The notes: a model not told the origin generated them from the letters alone. A DNA stretch of 64,000 nt from Rhodospirillaceae bacterium (GCA_018701215.1 JABIWH010000015.1:124001-188000), one strand, 5' to 3'; positions 24,492 to 33,600 are shown, numbered from the stretch's first letter. A program made the numbers and translations.

Positions 24492-26594
24492 GTGGCGTTA
24501 TCTATCACATCGTTCTGGCGGAGGCCAACGGATCGCCTCGCGATGGCCTTCCTGGTCGAGCGGGAGCGTTGGCCGTTGTGGCTGCCTGTATTGCTGGCCC
24601 TGGGCGTGGCGCTATATTTCTCCCTGCCCATGGAACCGCCCTGGTATGTGGGCCCGGTTCTCACCAGCGTCCTGATTTCCGCCGCTTGGATCTTGCGCCG
24701 CCATGGCTATGTGCTGCTTGTCCTCCTTGCGCTGTTGGCCATGGCGCTGGGTCTCTGGGCCGCGCAGGACCGCAGCGCCCGTGTCGCCGGCCCCATTCAG
24801 GCCGCCAAGTTGGGGCCGGTCAGCCTGACGGGCACAATCGCTGATATCGAAACCCGCTCCTATGGCTTGCGCCTGTCCTTGCGCCACGGCGAAATCGCCA
24901 AACGGCCAGAATGGCGGGCGCCCCGGCTGATCCGGTTAACCTTGCGCGGCAAACAGGATCCCGCCCTGGCGGTTGGCGATCGGGTCAGGCTGCGCGCGGT
25001 TCTGATGCCCCCCGCCGGCCCGGCCGCACCGGGGGCCTATGACTTCGCGCGGGCCGCCTGGTTCAAGCAGATCGGCGCCGTCGGTTACGCCGTCTCCCGC
25101 GCCGAAGTTCTCAGCAACGAAAAGCAAGGTGACTTTGCCGCCTTTACCCTACGGATCGCGGGCTGGCGGCATGCACTCTCCGCGCATCTTCGGGCCCGGT
25201 TGCCAGGCGAAGCGGGCGCCGTGGCGGCGGCCCTGATGACCGGCGACCGGGGCGCCATTCCCGAGGCGACCATGCAGGCGATGCGCGATGCCGGGCTGGC
25301 GCATTTGCTGGCTATTTCCGGCTTGCATGTGGGCCTGATCGCCGGCTGGCTGTTCTTCTCGGTGCGGTTTTTGTTGGCCTTGGTCCCTTCCCTGGCATTA
25401 TACGCGCCGATCAAGAAATGGGCCGCCGCCGCCGCCCTTTCCGGTGCCTTTGCCTATATGTTGCTGACCGGTGCCACGGTACCGACCCAGCGGGCCTTTT
25501 TGATGCTGGCCCTGATGATGCTCGCGGTGATCCTGGACCGGGTGGCGATATCCTTCCGCCTGCTCGCCTGGGCCGCCGTCGCGGTACTGCTATGGGCGCC
25601 GGAAAGTCTGCTGTCGGTCAGTTTCCAGATGTCATTCGCCGCCGTTGTCTGCCTGACCGCCATCTACGAGGGCCTGGCGCCAATAATGACGCGCTGGCGC
25701 TCCGATGCCGGTCCCATCAAACGCTCCGGCCTTTATCTAACAGCGGTCTTGCTGACCACCCTTATCGCCAGCCTGGCAACGGCACCGTTTGCCTTGTACC
25801 ACTTCAACCGTGTCGCCATGTTCGGTCTGGCCGCCAACCTACTCGCAGTGCCCCTGACGGCACTTTTCGTCATGCCCTGCGCCTTGGCGGCCTATCTGTT
25901 GCTGCCCTTTGGCCTGGAACAGCTGGCCCTGGTTCCCATGGGTTATGCGATCCAGGCGATCTTGTGGGTGGCCCACGGGGTCGCGGCCTGGCCCGGCGCC
26001 GTCGCTCTGGTGCCGGCCTTTTCCATTGCGGCGTTAACAGCCATGACCCTGGGTGGGCTATGGCTTTGTCTATGGCGCGGCCAATGGCGCTATGGCGGGG
26101 TACTTGTGATCGGCTTGGGCATCGCATTGGCGACGGGGGGCGATCCGCCCGACATTCTGATCGATGGCCGTGGCAAGGCCATGGCGGCGCGCTTGCCGAA
26201 TGGCAATGTCCTGGTGGCGGCACCCTATAGAAGCAACAACATCACCCTGACGACCTGGTTACGCCGTTGGGGCAGGGCAGCACCGATCAAGGATGAGCGC
26301 ATCATGCGCTGCGACCGGCTGGGCTGCAGCCTGGTGCATGGCGCCGCATCGGTCGGTTTCGCCCGTGATCCACGCGCCCTGGAAGATGATTGCCGCGTCG
26401 CTGATTTAGTGCTTTCGGCGGTACCGGTACGCTTCAATTGCCCGTCGGCGCGGATGGTCATCGATCGTTTTGATTTGTGGCGCCGGGGTGCCATCGCGGT
26501 GCGCTGGCGGGATGGCGCGATCAACATTGAAGGCGCCAACGATCATCGCGGCGACAGGCCGTGGAGCCGCCCCAAGGGGCGAAAAGCTCCCTAA
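24492..26594 (+). CDS. comEC: ComEC/Rec2-family DNA-uptake channel protein
   Basis: Inner-membrane protein thought to pass single-stranded DNA into the cytosol during transformation. It has 700 residues: an N-terminal membrane region, a soluble OB-like DUF4131 domain (about residues 100-210, LGPVSLTGTIADIETRSYGL), then the Competence domain with the hallmark AHLLAISGLHVGLIAGWLFF and about eight further spans. The C-terminal part is a degenerate hydrolase-like segment, common in alphaproteobacteria, without an obvious metallo-beta-lactamase HxHxDH motif. Start is uncertain: GTG 24492 lacks a good ribosome site; ATG 24543 is possible. The stop overlaps the lexA stop on the other strand. Confidence 0.92.
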   Translation: MALSITSFWRRPTDRLAMAFLVERERWPLWLPVLLALGVALYFSLPMEPPWYVGPVLTSVLISAAWILRRHGYVLLVLLALLAMALGLWAAQDRSARVAGPIQAAKLGPVSLTGTIADIETRSYGLRLSLRHGEIAKRPEWRAPRLIRLTLRGKQDPALAVGDRVRLRAVLMPPAGPAAPGAYDFARAAWFKQIGAVGYAVSRAEVLSNEKQGDFAAFTLRIAGWRHALSAHLRARLPGEAGAVAAALMTGDRGAIPEATMQAMRDAGLAHLLAISGLHVGLIAGWLFFSVRFLLALVPSLALYAPIKKWAAAAALSGAFAYMLLTGATVPTQRAFLMLALMMLAVILDRVAISFRLLAWAAVAVLLWAPESLLSVSFQMSFAAVVCLTAIYEGLAPIMTRWRSDAGPIKRSGLYLTAVLLTTLIASLATAPFALYHFNRVAMFGLAANLLAVPLTALFVMPCALAAYLLLPFGLEQLALVPMGYAIQAILWVAHGVAAWPGAVALVPAFSIAALTAMTLGGLWLCLWRGQWRYGGVLVIGLGIALATGGDPPDILIDGRGKAMAARLPNGNVLVAAPYRSNNITLTTWLRRWGRAAPIKDERIMRCDRLGCSLVHGAASVGFARDPRALEDDCRVADLVLSAVPVRFNCPSARMVIDRFDLWRRGAIAVRWRDGAINIEGANDHRGDRPWSRPKGRKAP

Positions 26595-27277
26595 TACTGC
26601 CGCAGCAGACCGATCAGCTGGCCTTGAATTTTGACCCGGTCGGGCGGGAATATCCTGGTTTCGTAACTCTGATTGGCTGGTTCCAGCGCTACGGAATTGC
26701 CCTTGGAGCGCAGCCGTTTCAAGGTCGCCTCGTTGTCATCGATCAAAGCGACGACGATAGCGCCGTTTTCAGCCGTATCACTGCGTTTCAGAATGACCGT
26801 GTCACCATCGAGAATGCCCGCGTCGATCATTGAATCGCCGGCAACCTCCAAGGCGAAATGTTCGCCCCGCGCCAACATACCCCGTGGCACATCGACAAAA
26901 TTGGACGGATCGCGCAACGCCTCGATCGGGGTGCCGGCGGCGATCCGGCCATAAAGGGGCATGGAAACGATATCATCGGAACTGGCCGTCTGATGGGACA
27001 TCGCCGTGCTGAATTCGCCTTGAATAACATTGGGCGCCAACTTCTCACCGCCCGGCAGCACCGCATCTGGCAGTTGCAGGACCTCCAAGGCCCGGGCCCG
27101 ATGGGCCAGACGCCGTATAAAACCGCGTTCCTCCAGCGCCGTGATCAGGCGATGAATGCCGGATTTTGATTTCAAATTCAGCGCATCCTTCATCTCGTCG
27201 AAAGATGGCGATATACCGTTCTGGCGAATATGTCCGTGGATAAACGTGAGAAGTTCGTGCTGTTTCCGCGTCAACAT
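26591..27277 (-). CDS. lexA: SOS-response repressor LexA
   Basis: Represses DNA-damage genes until RecA filaments trigger its self-cleavage. It has 228 residues with a start at ATG 27277 (GAGGG upstream); the 22 upstream in-frame codons carry no family signal. The winged HTH covers residues 1-70 (MLTRKQHELLTFIHGHIRQN). The scissile Ala-Gly is at 114-115 in GRIAAGTPIEA, the nucleophile Ser149 is in AGDSMIDAGI, and the general base Lys187 is in EATLKRL. A GTTC-N7-GTTC operator lies about 100 bases upstream, so it is likely autoregulated. Its 3' end overlaps the comEC stop by 4 bases in convergent orientation. Confidence 0.97.
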   Translation of the reverse strand: MLTRKQHELLTFIHGHIRQNGISPSFDEMKDALNLKSKSGIHRLITALEERGFIRRLAHRARALEVLQLPDAVLPGGEKLAPNVIQGEFSTAMSHQTASSDDIVSMPLYGRIAAGTPIEALRDPSNFVDVPRGMLARGEHFALEVAGDSMIDAGILDGDTVILKRSDTAENGAIVVALIDDNEATLKRLRSKGNSVALEPANQSYETRIFPPDRVKIQGQLIGLLRQY

Positions 27278-27378
27278 TCCATGACCCTCAATTGGCCGGG
27301 CCGCTTGTGCATAAGTCATGCACAATTCAACCCAAAAAACCATACCTTTGCCGGAACAAAAGCAAAACGTAGCTATAT

Positions 27379-27393
27379 GTTCTAGTTTGGTTC
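27379..27393. promoter_or_regulatory. LexA box (alphaproteobacterial SOS operator)
   Basis: GTTCTAGTTTGGTTC is an exact GTTC-N7-GTTC direct repeat, the established LexA target in alphaproteobacteria. It sits about 102 bases before the lexA start. A related, imperfect element (GAAC-N7-AAAC, 27354-27368) lies beside it, nearer to lexA. The nearest target gene in the right direction is lexA itself. Confidence 0.88.
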
Positions 27394-27461
27394 TCGAATG
27401 TGGTCAAGAAATAATGTCGAATTGTGGATAGTTTATCCACAGGCCCGCCCCGATCGCAGTG

Positions 27462-28673
27462 TCAAATACCTGTGGTTTCGCCACTCAAGGGCAGAATTTC
27501 AACCCTTTCACCGGCTTTCGCGGGGTCTGCGTGGGGCGCCCGGAGGATCAGACAATCGGCTTTGGCCAGGCGGGAAAGCATGGAACTATCCTGTTTATCA
27601 AACGGCGTAACCACGGTTTCGCCATCTTCATTCAGAGACGCAGTGGCGCGTAGATAATCCTGCCGCAAATCATTGCCGGGCAGATCCTGTCCCAGGCGCG
27701 CGGTCTGGCTGGCGGCATGGGGGTCAAGGCCTAACATGGCGCGGACCGCGGGCCGTAGGTAGACGATGCCGCAAACTAGCGAAGACACCGGGTTGCCCGG
27801 CATCCCCATCATCGGCGTCTCGCCGATACTGCCAAAGATCAATGGTTTGCCCGGCCGCATGGCGATGCGCCAGAAATCCAGTTCCAGGCCATCCTGGCCC
27901 AGCACCTTGCGCACCAGATCATGATCCCCAACCGAAGCGCCGCCCAAGGTCACCAGCATATCAGCGCCACGGGCGCCCGCCGCCAAGGCACGCAGGGACG
28001 CTTCATCATCCGAGGCGATGCCCAGATCGATCGCTTCCCCGCCCGACGCCTTAATCAGACCCATCAGGGCAATGGTGTTCGACGAGATGATCTGGTTCGG
28101 GCCCACGGGTTCGCCAGGACGGACAATCTCGTCGCCGGTGGCCAACAGGGCAATGCGCGGGCGCCGGGCCACGGTCAGCCAGGGCACGTTCATGGCGGCG
28201 GCCAGACCCACATCGCGGGATGACAGTACCCGGTTTGCCGTGATGCCCACATCGCCAAGCTGAAAATCCAGGCCGGCGGGACGAACAAATTTGCCCGGCC
28301 AAGGCGCCACGGTCATGGTGATTTGATCGCCGGCGACTTCGGTGTCTTCCTGCATCACAATGGCATCGGCGCCCTTGGGAACCGGCGCGCCGGTGAAGAT
28401 ACGCGCGGTCTGTCCCGGCCCCACCTTTCCGCCAAAGGCATTGCCGGCGGCGGACTCGCCAATTTGCGTCAGGGTCGCGGGGACTTCCGCCACATCCGCG
28501 GCGCGTACCGCATAGCCGTCCATGGCGGAAACATCGGTCGGCGGTTGGGTCAGGCGGGCGGTAACATCGCGGGCCAGCACCCGGCCATGGGCGTCCGCCA
28601 GAGAGATGTTTTCGGTCGGCATCCGGTGCACCCCATCCAGGATGCGTTGCAGCGCCTCGGCGACAGAGATCAT
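27462..28673 (-). CDS. moeA: Molybdopterin molybdenumtransferase MoeA
   Basis: Inserts molybdate into adenylylated molybdopterin to finish molybdenum cofactor. It has 403 residues. Typical segments are ADAHGRVLARDVTARLTQPP, VSAMDGYAVRAADV, ARIFTGAPVPKGADAIVMQE and the MPT-binding MoCF-like domain with TLGGASVGDHDLVRKVLG and the MGMPGNPVSSLVCG loop. It starts at 28673, 24 bases after moaC, and is likely transcribed with trpD-trpC-moaC. It ends 184 bases before lexA. Confidence 0.96.
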   Translation of the reverse strand: MISVAEALQRILDGVHRMPTENISLADAHGRVLARDVTARLTQPPTDVSAMDGYAVRAADVAEVPATLTQIGESAAGNAFGGKVGPGQTARIFTGAPVPKGADAIVMQEDTEVAGDQITMTVAPWPGKFVRPAGLDFQLGDVGITANRVLSSRDVGLAAAMNVPWLTVARRPRIALLATGDEIVRPGEPVGPNQIISSNTIALMGLIKASGGEAIDLGIASDDEASLRALAAGARGADMLVTLGGASVGDHDLVRKVLGQDGLELDFWRIAMRPGKPLIFGSIGETPMMGMPGNPVSSLVCGIVYLRPAVRAMLGLDPHAASQTARLGQDLPGNDLRQDYLRATASLNEDGETVVTPFDKQDSSMLSRLAKADCLILRAPHADPAKAGERVEILPLSGETTGI

Positions 28674-28697
28674 TCCATAAATCCTAATGTATTATCT

Positions 28698-29174
28698 TCA
28701 CGATGCATCGTAATTACCTGATTTACCACCAGATTTGTGGATTAATCGAACGTCACATAATTGCATGCCGCGATCCACCGCCTTGCACATATCATAGATG
28801 GTCAGGCCGGCGACACTGACGGCGGTCAAGGCTTCCATCTCGACCCCGGTGCGCCCGGTCAGCTTGACCTCGGCCGTGATCTCGACGCTGTTTTCCGCCG
28901 CGTTACAGGAAAGCTCCAAACTGACCGATGAAAGTTGCAGGGGGTGGCACAGCGGGATCAGATCGGCGGTGCGTTTCGCCGCCATGATCCCCGCCAAACG
29001 GGCCACGCCCAGCACATCGCCCTTGGCCATGGCACCAGCCTGAACGCGGGCCAGGGTTTCGGGTGCCATTGTTACGCGCCCGGCGGCGCGCGCGATGCGT
29101 TCGGTGACCGCCTTGTCGCCAACGTCCACCATATGGGCGTTGCCCGCATCGTCGAAATGGGTCAGTTCAGCCAT
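28698..29174 (-). CDS. moaC: Cyclic pyranopterin monophosphate synthase MoaC
   Basis: With MoaA, turns GTP into cyclic pyranopterin monophosphate, the first molybdenum cofactor intermediate. It has 158 residues, one domain. Conserved stretches are AMAKGDVLGVARLAGIMAAK, LIPLCHPLQLSSVSLEL (active-site His) and GVEMEALTAVSVAGLTIYDM. ATG 29174 is preceded by GGGAG and lies 14 bases after trpC. The trpC-moaC-moeA linkage is a familiar alphaproteobacterial arrangement. No moaA was found in the window. Confidence 0.97.
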   Translation of the reverse strand: MAELTHFDDAGNAHMVDVGDKAVTERIARAAGRVTMAPETLARVQAGAMAKGDVLGVARLAGIMAAKRTADLIPLCHPLQLSSVSLELSCNAAENSVEITAEVKLTGRTGVEMEALTAVSVAGLTIYDMCKAVDRGMQLCDVRLIHKSGGKSGNYDAS

Positions 29175-29188
29175 GGGTTAAACTCCCG

Positions 29189-29980
29189 TCATGAATTCAG
29201 CAAGTTCCGCACCGCGGCTTCCACATTCTCTTGGCGCATCAGGGACTCGCCGACCAGGAAACAATGACAGCCGGCCTTGCTAATGCGGAGCACATCGTCG
29301 TGGTTATTCAGGCCGCTCTCACTAATGCCCAGGGCGTCCTTGGGCATTTGTGCCGCCAACTCTTCCGTGGTGGCCAAATCCGTGACCATGGTCTTCAGAT
29401 TGCGGTTGTTGATACCCAGCAGCCGGCTTTGCAGACGCATGGCCCGCTCCATTTCGCCGGCATCATGGACCTCAACCAGAACATCCATACCCCAATCGAT
29501 GGCCACGGCCTCGAGCTCGGCTGCCTGGCCATCTTCCAGTGCCGCCATGATCAGCAAAATGCAATCCGCGCCCAAAGCCCGCGCCTCAACCACCTGATAG
29601 GGCTGCAACATGAAATCCTTGCGCAGCACGGGCAGATCGACGGCATTTCGCGCCTGGACCAAAAAATCATCGTGGCCCTGAAAGTACGGCACGTCCGTCA
29701 ACACCGAGAGACAGCTGGCCCCGCCGCGTTCATAGGCCCGGGCCAGGGCCGCGGGATCGGAATCAGATCGGATCAGGCCCTTGGACGGCGAGGCCTTTTT
29801 ATACTCGGCGATCAGACCATAGCGGCCATCGTCCACCGCCCCGCGCAGGGCGTTGGCGAAACCACGCACGGGCGAGGCGGTCTTGGCCACCGCCTCGACC
29901 TCCGCCAACGGGCGTTCAGCTTTGCAGGCTTCGATATGCAGGCGTTTGTCGGCGCAAATGCGGTCAAGAATGTCACTCAT
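29189..29980 (-). CDS. trpC: Indole-3-glycerol phosphate synthase
   Basis: Fourth step of tryptophan synthesis: closes the indole ring from CdRP. It has 263 residues, one TIM barrel. Landmarks are IAEYKKASPSKGLIRSDSDP (catalytic Lys and Glu region), LPVLRKDFMLQPYQVVEARA and LLGINNRNLKTMVTDL. Its start overlaps the trpD stop in ATGA, so coupling is likely. It is monofunctional, not fused to trpF. Confidence 0.97.
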   Translation of the reverse strand: MSDILDRICADKRLHIEACKAERPLAEVEAVAKTASPVRGFANALRGAVDDGRYGLIAEYKKASPSKGLIRSDSDPAALARAYERGGASCLSVLTDVPYFQGHDDFLVQARNAVDLPVLRKDFMLQPYQVVEARALGADCILLIMAALEDGQAAELEAVAIDWGMDVLVEVHDAGEMERAMRLQSRLLGINNRNLKTMVTDLATTEELAAQMPKDALGISESGLNNHDDVLRISKAGCHCFLVGESLMRQENVEAAVRNLLNS

Positions 29981-31020
29981 GATGCGCTCGGTGCGGTGCG
30001 ATTGGTGATCTCCACCAAACGGTGCAGTTTTTCCAGGGCCAAGCCCTCGTCAATGGCCCTGGCCGCCATGGCCACGCCTTCAGGCAGGTCCGCCGCCTTA
30101 TCGGCAATGATCAGGGCGGCGGCGGCATTGAACAGCACCACGTCGCGATAAGCCCCGGCAGCACCCTGCAACAGAGCGTTCAAGGCAGCGGCATTTTCCT
30201 CCGCCTCGCCGCCACGCAGATCCTCCAATGTGGCCAACGGCAGACCAGCCTGCGCGGGCAAGACCTCGAACTCGGTAATTTCGCCATTCTCCAGGGCAAC
30301 TACATAGGTCGGGCCCGTGGTCGTGATCTCGTCCGTGCCGTCGGCGCCATGCACGACCCAAACCCGCTCCGAACCAAGGGTTCTTAGAACCTCCGCCATG
30401 GGGCGCAGCCAATGCCGGTCAAAGACGCCGATCAGCTGCCGCTTCACGCCCGCCGGATTGGACATCGGCCCGAGGATATTAAAGATCGTCCGGGTACCCA
30501 TTTCAACCCGCGTCGGGCCGACGTTACGCATGGCGCCGTGATGGCGGGGGGCGGCCATGAAGCAGATACCCGCCTCGTCCAAGGCTGCCTGCAACAACGA
30601 AAAATCCGCGTCCACATTGATACCCAGGGTATTCTGCACATCGGTGGTACCGGTTTTCGAGGATGCGGCACGGTTGCCATGCTTGGCTATGGGCACGCCG
30701 CAACCGGCTACAACGATCGCGGTGGCGGTGGAAATATTCAGCGTATGTTTGCCGTCACCGCCCGTACCGACGATATCCATGGCACCGGGCGGCGCCTTTA
30801 TGGGCGTCATGCGGTCGCGCATGGTCATCACGCCGCCGGTAATTTCATCCACCGTTTCACCGCGCACCCGCAGGGCCATCAAAAAGGCGCCCATCTGGGA
30901 CGGCGTGGCATCGCCCGACATCATCACATCGAAGGCCGCGCGGGCCTGTTCCACGTTCAATGAATCGCCGTCGGCCACAATGGCGATCAGCGCTTTGAAA
31001 TCTGGCATATCCCCGACCAT
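29977..31020 (-). CDS. trpD: Anthranilate phosphoribosyltransferase
   Basis: Second step of tryptophan synthesis: transfers phosphoribose from PRPP to anthranilate. It has 347 residues. The pyrophosphate-binding motif DIVGTGGDGKHTLNIST and the KHGNRAASSKTGTTDV loop are intact. ATG 31020 has GGAG eight bases upstream; an in-frame ATG four codons later is possible. In many alphaproteobacteria trpG precedes trpD; here the next gene is divergent and unrelated, so trpE and trpG must be elsewhere. A 6-bp stem (GCAGCC/GGCTGC, 31049-31066) lies in the leader. Confidence 0.97.
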   Translation of the reverse strand: MVGDMPDFKALIAIVADGDSLNVEQARAAFDVMMSGDATPSQMGAFLMALRVRGETVDEITGGVMTMRDRMTPIKAPPGAMDIVGTGGDGKHTLNISTATAIVVAGCGVPIAKHGNRAASSKTGTTDVQNTLGINVDADFSLLQAALDEAGICFMAAPRHHGAMRNVGPTRVEMGTRTIFNILGPMSNPAGVKRQLIGVFDRHWLRPMAEVLRTLGSERVWVVHGADGTDEITTTGPTYVVALENGEITEFEVLPAQAGLPLATLEDLRGGEAEENAAALNALLQGAAGAYRDVVLFNAAAALIIADKAADLPEGVAMAARAIDEGLALEKLHRLVEITNRTAPSAS

Positions 31021-31353
31021 CGACGGTTCTCCAACCCTGCGAATACCGGCAGCCCGTATTGGCTGCGCGGCACAACAAACCGCGCCTCATGGATGTCGTC
31101 AAGGCTCCATTACGCGAAATTGGGTCGAATCGGCGAAAAGATCGCCGCGCCCTCTGATCCGATCCACCCCGCCCGAGCCATGGCCGCACGAAATTCCCTT
31201 TTTTTAGGCGGACTCGCGGGCATCGTTCGACGGTTGCCATTTCACTACCGTCTTTTTTAATACCTATATGGTAGATTACGGCCCAGAATTCATCTGGGGA
31301 CTCGATTAAGAGGGAGCTGGCCACTGGCCCAGAAAACGCTGAAAGATGCGCCG
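31021..31353. other. Divergent intergenic region between trpD and the YibQ-like gene
   Basis: This 333-base stretch must hold the trpD promoter and that of the plus-strand neighbour. A small stem lies at 31049-31066 on the trpD side, and an AT-rich segment around 31250-31275 (including TACCTATATGGTA) could be promoter or operator DNA. No Trp-codon-rich leader peptide was found, so classical attenuation is not supported. AGAGGGAG at 31310-31316 precedes an in-frame CTG (31324) that could be an alternative start for the next gene. Confidence 0.5.
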
Positions 31354-32820
31354 ATGCAGGGCAAGCAGAAGCGGCCCGTACGGCAGCGGCGGGCGCGCCG
31401 GCGGCAGGCGCGGTTGATGACAAAAGCCCTGTTGGTGGCGGTAGCCGGCTTTGCCGCCGGCCTGGGCGTGACCACGGCGCTGACCTTTACCTTGCCGGGG
31501 CCAAATGGCGGCGGCCCGCAGGCCACCGCATCACCCGTGACAAAGGCAATGATGGCGAACGGTTTTGTCGAACAGCGCATCGCCCTGACACCACCACCCG
31601 CCGAGACGGTAACGCAAACGGTGAAGCAGGAAGCGCCGCCACCGGCCGTGGCAGTGGCAGTGGCAGTGAAAATTCCACCCGCCCCTATTGTTGCGAATGT
31701 CACGGAGCCTGCACCGGCACCCAAAGCGGACCCGGCCATACGGGCGGTCGAGCAACCGGCAATCGTGACGGCAAATCTGGCGCCACCGGCACCTGATGCG
31801 GGGCCAGTGGCGGCGGTGGAGGCGGAAGCGGAAGCGGAGGACGAAGCCGATGTGGTGCAACCGGTGTCAGGCCCCGCCATCGCGATCGATGTGGCGGCGG
31901 CTGAGCGGCACGAGCAGATCGAACACGAGAATGTCCGCCTGGCGAATTTGACCGCGCCGCCGGTGCTGCCCCCCGCACCACCGCCCCTGCCACAGGTGGC
32001 AACCGCGAGGTCCGATGCATTGGACGTGTCACGATTGAGCGCGCCCCGGCCAACCTGGAAACGTTTTGCCGCCCTGTCGCCCGGCATTGGCGATCCGGCC
32101 CAGATCTCTCCCCTGGTTAAGGTCGCGATCGTGCTTGATGATATGGGGCTTAGCCAATTCCGTTCGGACCGGGCCATTGCGCTACCCCGGCCCATCACAC
32201 TTGCCGTCCTGCCCTATGGCAATCATCTGGCCGGGCTGGTGGCCAGGGCGCGGACGGCCGGGCATGAAATTCTGGTGCATCTGCCCATGGAACCCAAGGC
32301 CGCCGACGCGGACCCAGGTCCAAATGCCCTGTTGACCGGCCTGCCGATCGCGGAACTGGACCGCCGGATCGCGGCGAATTTGGCGCGGCTGGACGGCTAT
32401 GTGGGCATCAACAATCATATGGGCAGTCTGTTCACCGCCTCGGCGCGGGAGATGCGCCGGGTCATGGCCGCCCTGCAATCACGGCAACTACTGTTTCTTG
32501 ATAGTCTGACCACGGGCAAGTCCACCGGCCACCGCCTGGCGCGGGAGTATGGCATTCCCACCGTGGTGCGTGATGTATTTCTGGACAATGACCGCAACCC
32601 CGAGAAAATCAGGCAACAGCTGGAAATGACCGTGGCGACGGCGCGTAGACACGGCCAGGCCATCGCCATCGGCCATCCCTATCCCGAAACCTTGAGCGCC
32701 CTGGAAGGCTGGCTTCCGGGACTGCGCGCCCGTGGTCTGGTGCTGGTCCCCATAAGCGCATTGGTCGAGGAAAGCGCGCCGGTACAATCAAAGCATTACG
32801 CGGGCAGGCAGGGACAGTAG
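31354..32820 (+). CDS. Divergent polysaccharide deacetylase (YibQ family), membrane-anchored
   Basis: A 488-residue protein. A basic N-terminus (RRARRRQARLMTK) and one membrane segment (about residues 28-48) anchor it; a long Ala/Pro/Glu-rich linker, of low complexity, reaches to about residue 240. The C-terminal 230 residues are the divergent deacetylase barrel: VAIVLDDMGLSQFRSDRAI, ILVHLPMEPKAAD, GYVGINNHMGSLFTASAREM, LLFLDSLTTGKS and AIAIGHPYPETLSAL. In place of the NodB metal motifs the family keeps DD, H and NNHMGS elements, and its activity is unsettled. It probably acts in the periplasm on cell-wall or surface glycans. ATG 31354 has only GAAAGA upstream; CTG 31324 with GGGAG would add ten residues. 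Confidence 0.87.
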   Translation: MQGKQKRPVRQRRARRRQARLMTKALLVAVAGFAAGLGVTTALTFTLPGPNGGGPQATASPVTKAMMANGFVEQRIALTPPPAETVTQTVKQEAPPPAVAVAVAVKIPPAPIVANVTEPAPAPKADPAIRAVEQPAIVTANLAPPAPDAGPVAAVEAEAEAEDEADVVQPVSGPAIAIDVAAAERHEQIEHENVRLANLTAPPVLPPAPPPLPQVATARSDALDVSRLSAPRPTWKRFAALSPGIGDPAQISPLVKVAIVLDDMGLSQFRSDRAIALPRPITLAVLPYGNHLAGLVARARTAGHEILVHLPMEPKAADADPGPNALLTGLPIAELDRRIAANLARLDGYVGINNHMGSLFTASAREMRRVMAALQSRQLLFLDSLTTGKSTGHRLAREYGIPTVVRDVFLDNDRNPEKIRQQLEMTVATARRHGQAIAIGHPYPETLSALEGWLPGLRARGLVLVPISALVEESAPVQSKHYAGRQGQ

Positions 32821-32838
32821 CGTAAAAGGGACAGCGGT

Positions 32839-33600
32839 ATGATTGAAGTGCGGGGCCTGCGGAAGAGTTTCAACAAGATCGAAGTATTACGCGGGATCGA
32901 TTTCACAGCCCGGAATGGCGAGATCACCGGTCTGATCGGGCCCAATGGCGCCGGCAAGACGACGACCCTGCGCATGCTCTATACCGTGTTGCGGCCCGAT
33001 GGCGGCCAAGCCTTTGTCGATGGCCACGATGCCAACATTGAACGGCTAACGGTGCAACGAAGGATCGGCGTTTTGCCTGACAACCGGGGCCTGTACCCGC
33101 GCCTGACCGCGCGGGAGCATGTGCGTTATTTTGGCCGCTTGCACGGCTTGGGCGGACCTGAGTTGGAGAGCCGTATAGACCGTCTGGTGGAACGCCTGGG
33201 CATGGAGGATTTCGCCGACCGCCGCTCCAAGGGCTTTTCCAAGGGCCAGACCCTGAAGGTTGCCCTGGCCCGCGCCCTGGTACATGAGCCGGCCAACGTA
33301 ATTCTGGACGAGCCAACCAATGGCCTGGACATCGGCTCTTCCCGGGCGGTGCGGGAATTGATCAGGGAAATCCGCGACCAGGGGCGCTGCGTGTTGTTTT
33401 CCAGCCATATCATGGGCGAGGTCGAGGCCTTGTGCGACCGCGTCATCGTCATTTCCGATGGCCTGATCGTCGCCAATGGAAAGCCTGAGGAATTGCGCCA
33501 GGCCACCGGCGAGGGCGATCTTGAAGACGTCTTCCTGGCAACTATCAGGCAAGCCGAAGCGGCTAGCCCCAATGCTGGTGGTAGTACGAGCCGTGCGTAA
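32839..33600 (+). CDS. ABC transporter ATP-binding protein, NatA-like
   Basis: Nucleotide-binding subunit of an ABC-2-type exporter; 253 residues. Walker A is GPNGAGKTTT, the signature loop is FSKGQTLKVALARAL (SKGQ in place of SGGQ), Walker B is NVILDEPTNGLD and the switch His is in LFSSHIMGEVEAL. The overall pattern, including GVLPDNRGLYPRLTAREHV, matches NatA, the ATPase of the Bacillus Na+ efflux pump; the substrate here is unknown. The permease gene overlaps its 3' end by 29 bases, so the pair is coupled. It follows the YibQ-like gene by 18 bases and may share its transcript. Confidence 0.93.
   Translation: MIEVRGLRKSFNKIEVLRGIDFTARNGEITGLIGPNGAGKTTTLRMLYTVLRPDGGQAFVDGHDANIERLTVQRRIGVLPDNRGLYPRLTAREHVRYFGRLHGLGGPELESRIDRLVERLGMEDFADRRSKGFSKGQTLKVALARALVHEPANVILDEPTNGLDIGSSRAVRELIREIRDQGRCVLFSSHIMGEVEALCDRVIVISDGLIVANGKPEELRQATGEGDLEDVFLATIRQAEAASPNAGGSTSRA

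Noticed and set aside
31126..31194. Short minus-strand frame before trpD, tested as a trp leader peptide
   Set aside because: It holds only one Trp codon and no adjacent terminator/antiterminator pair was seen.
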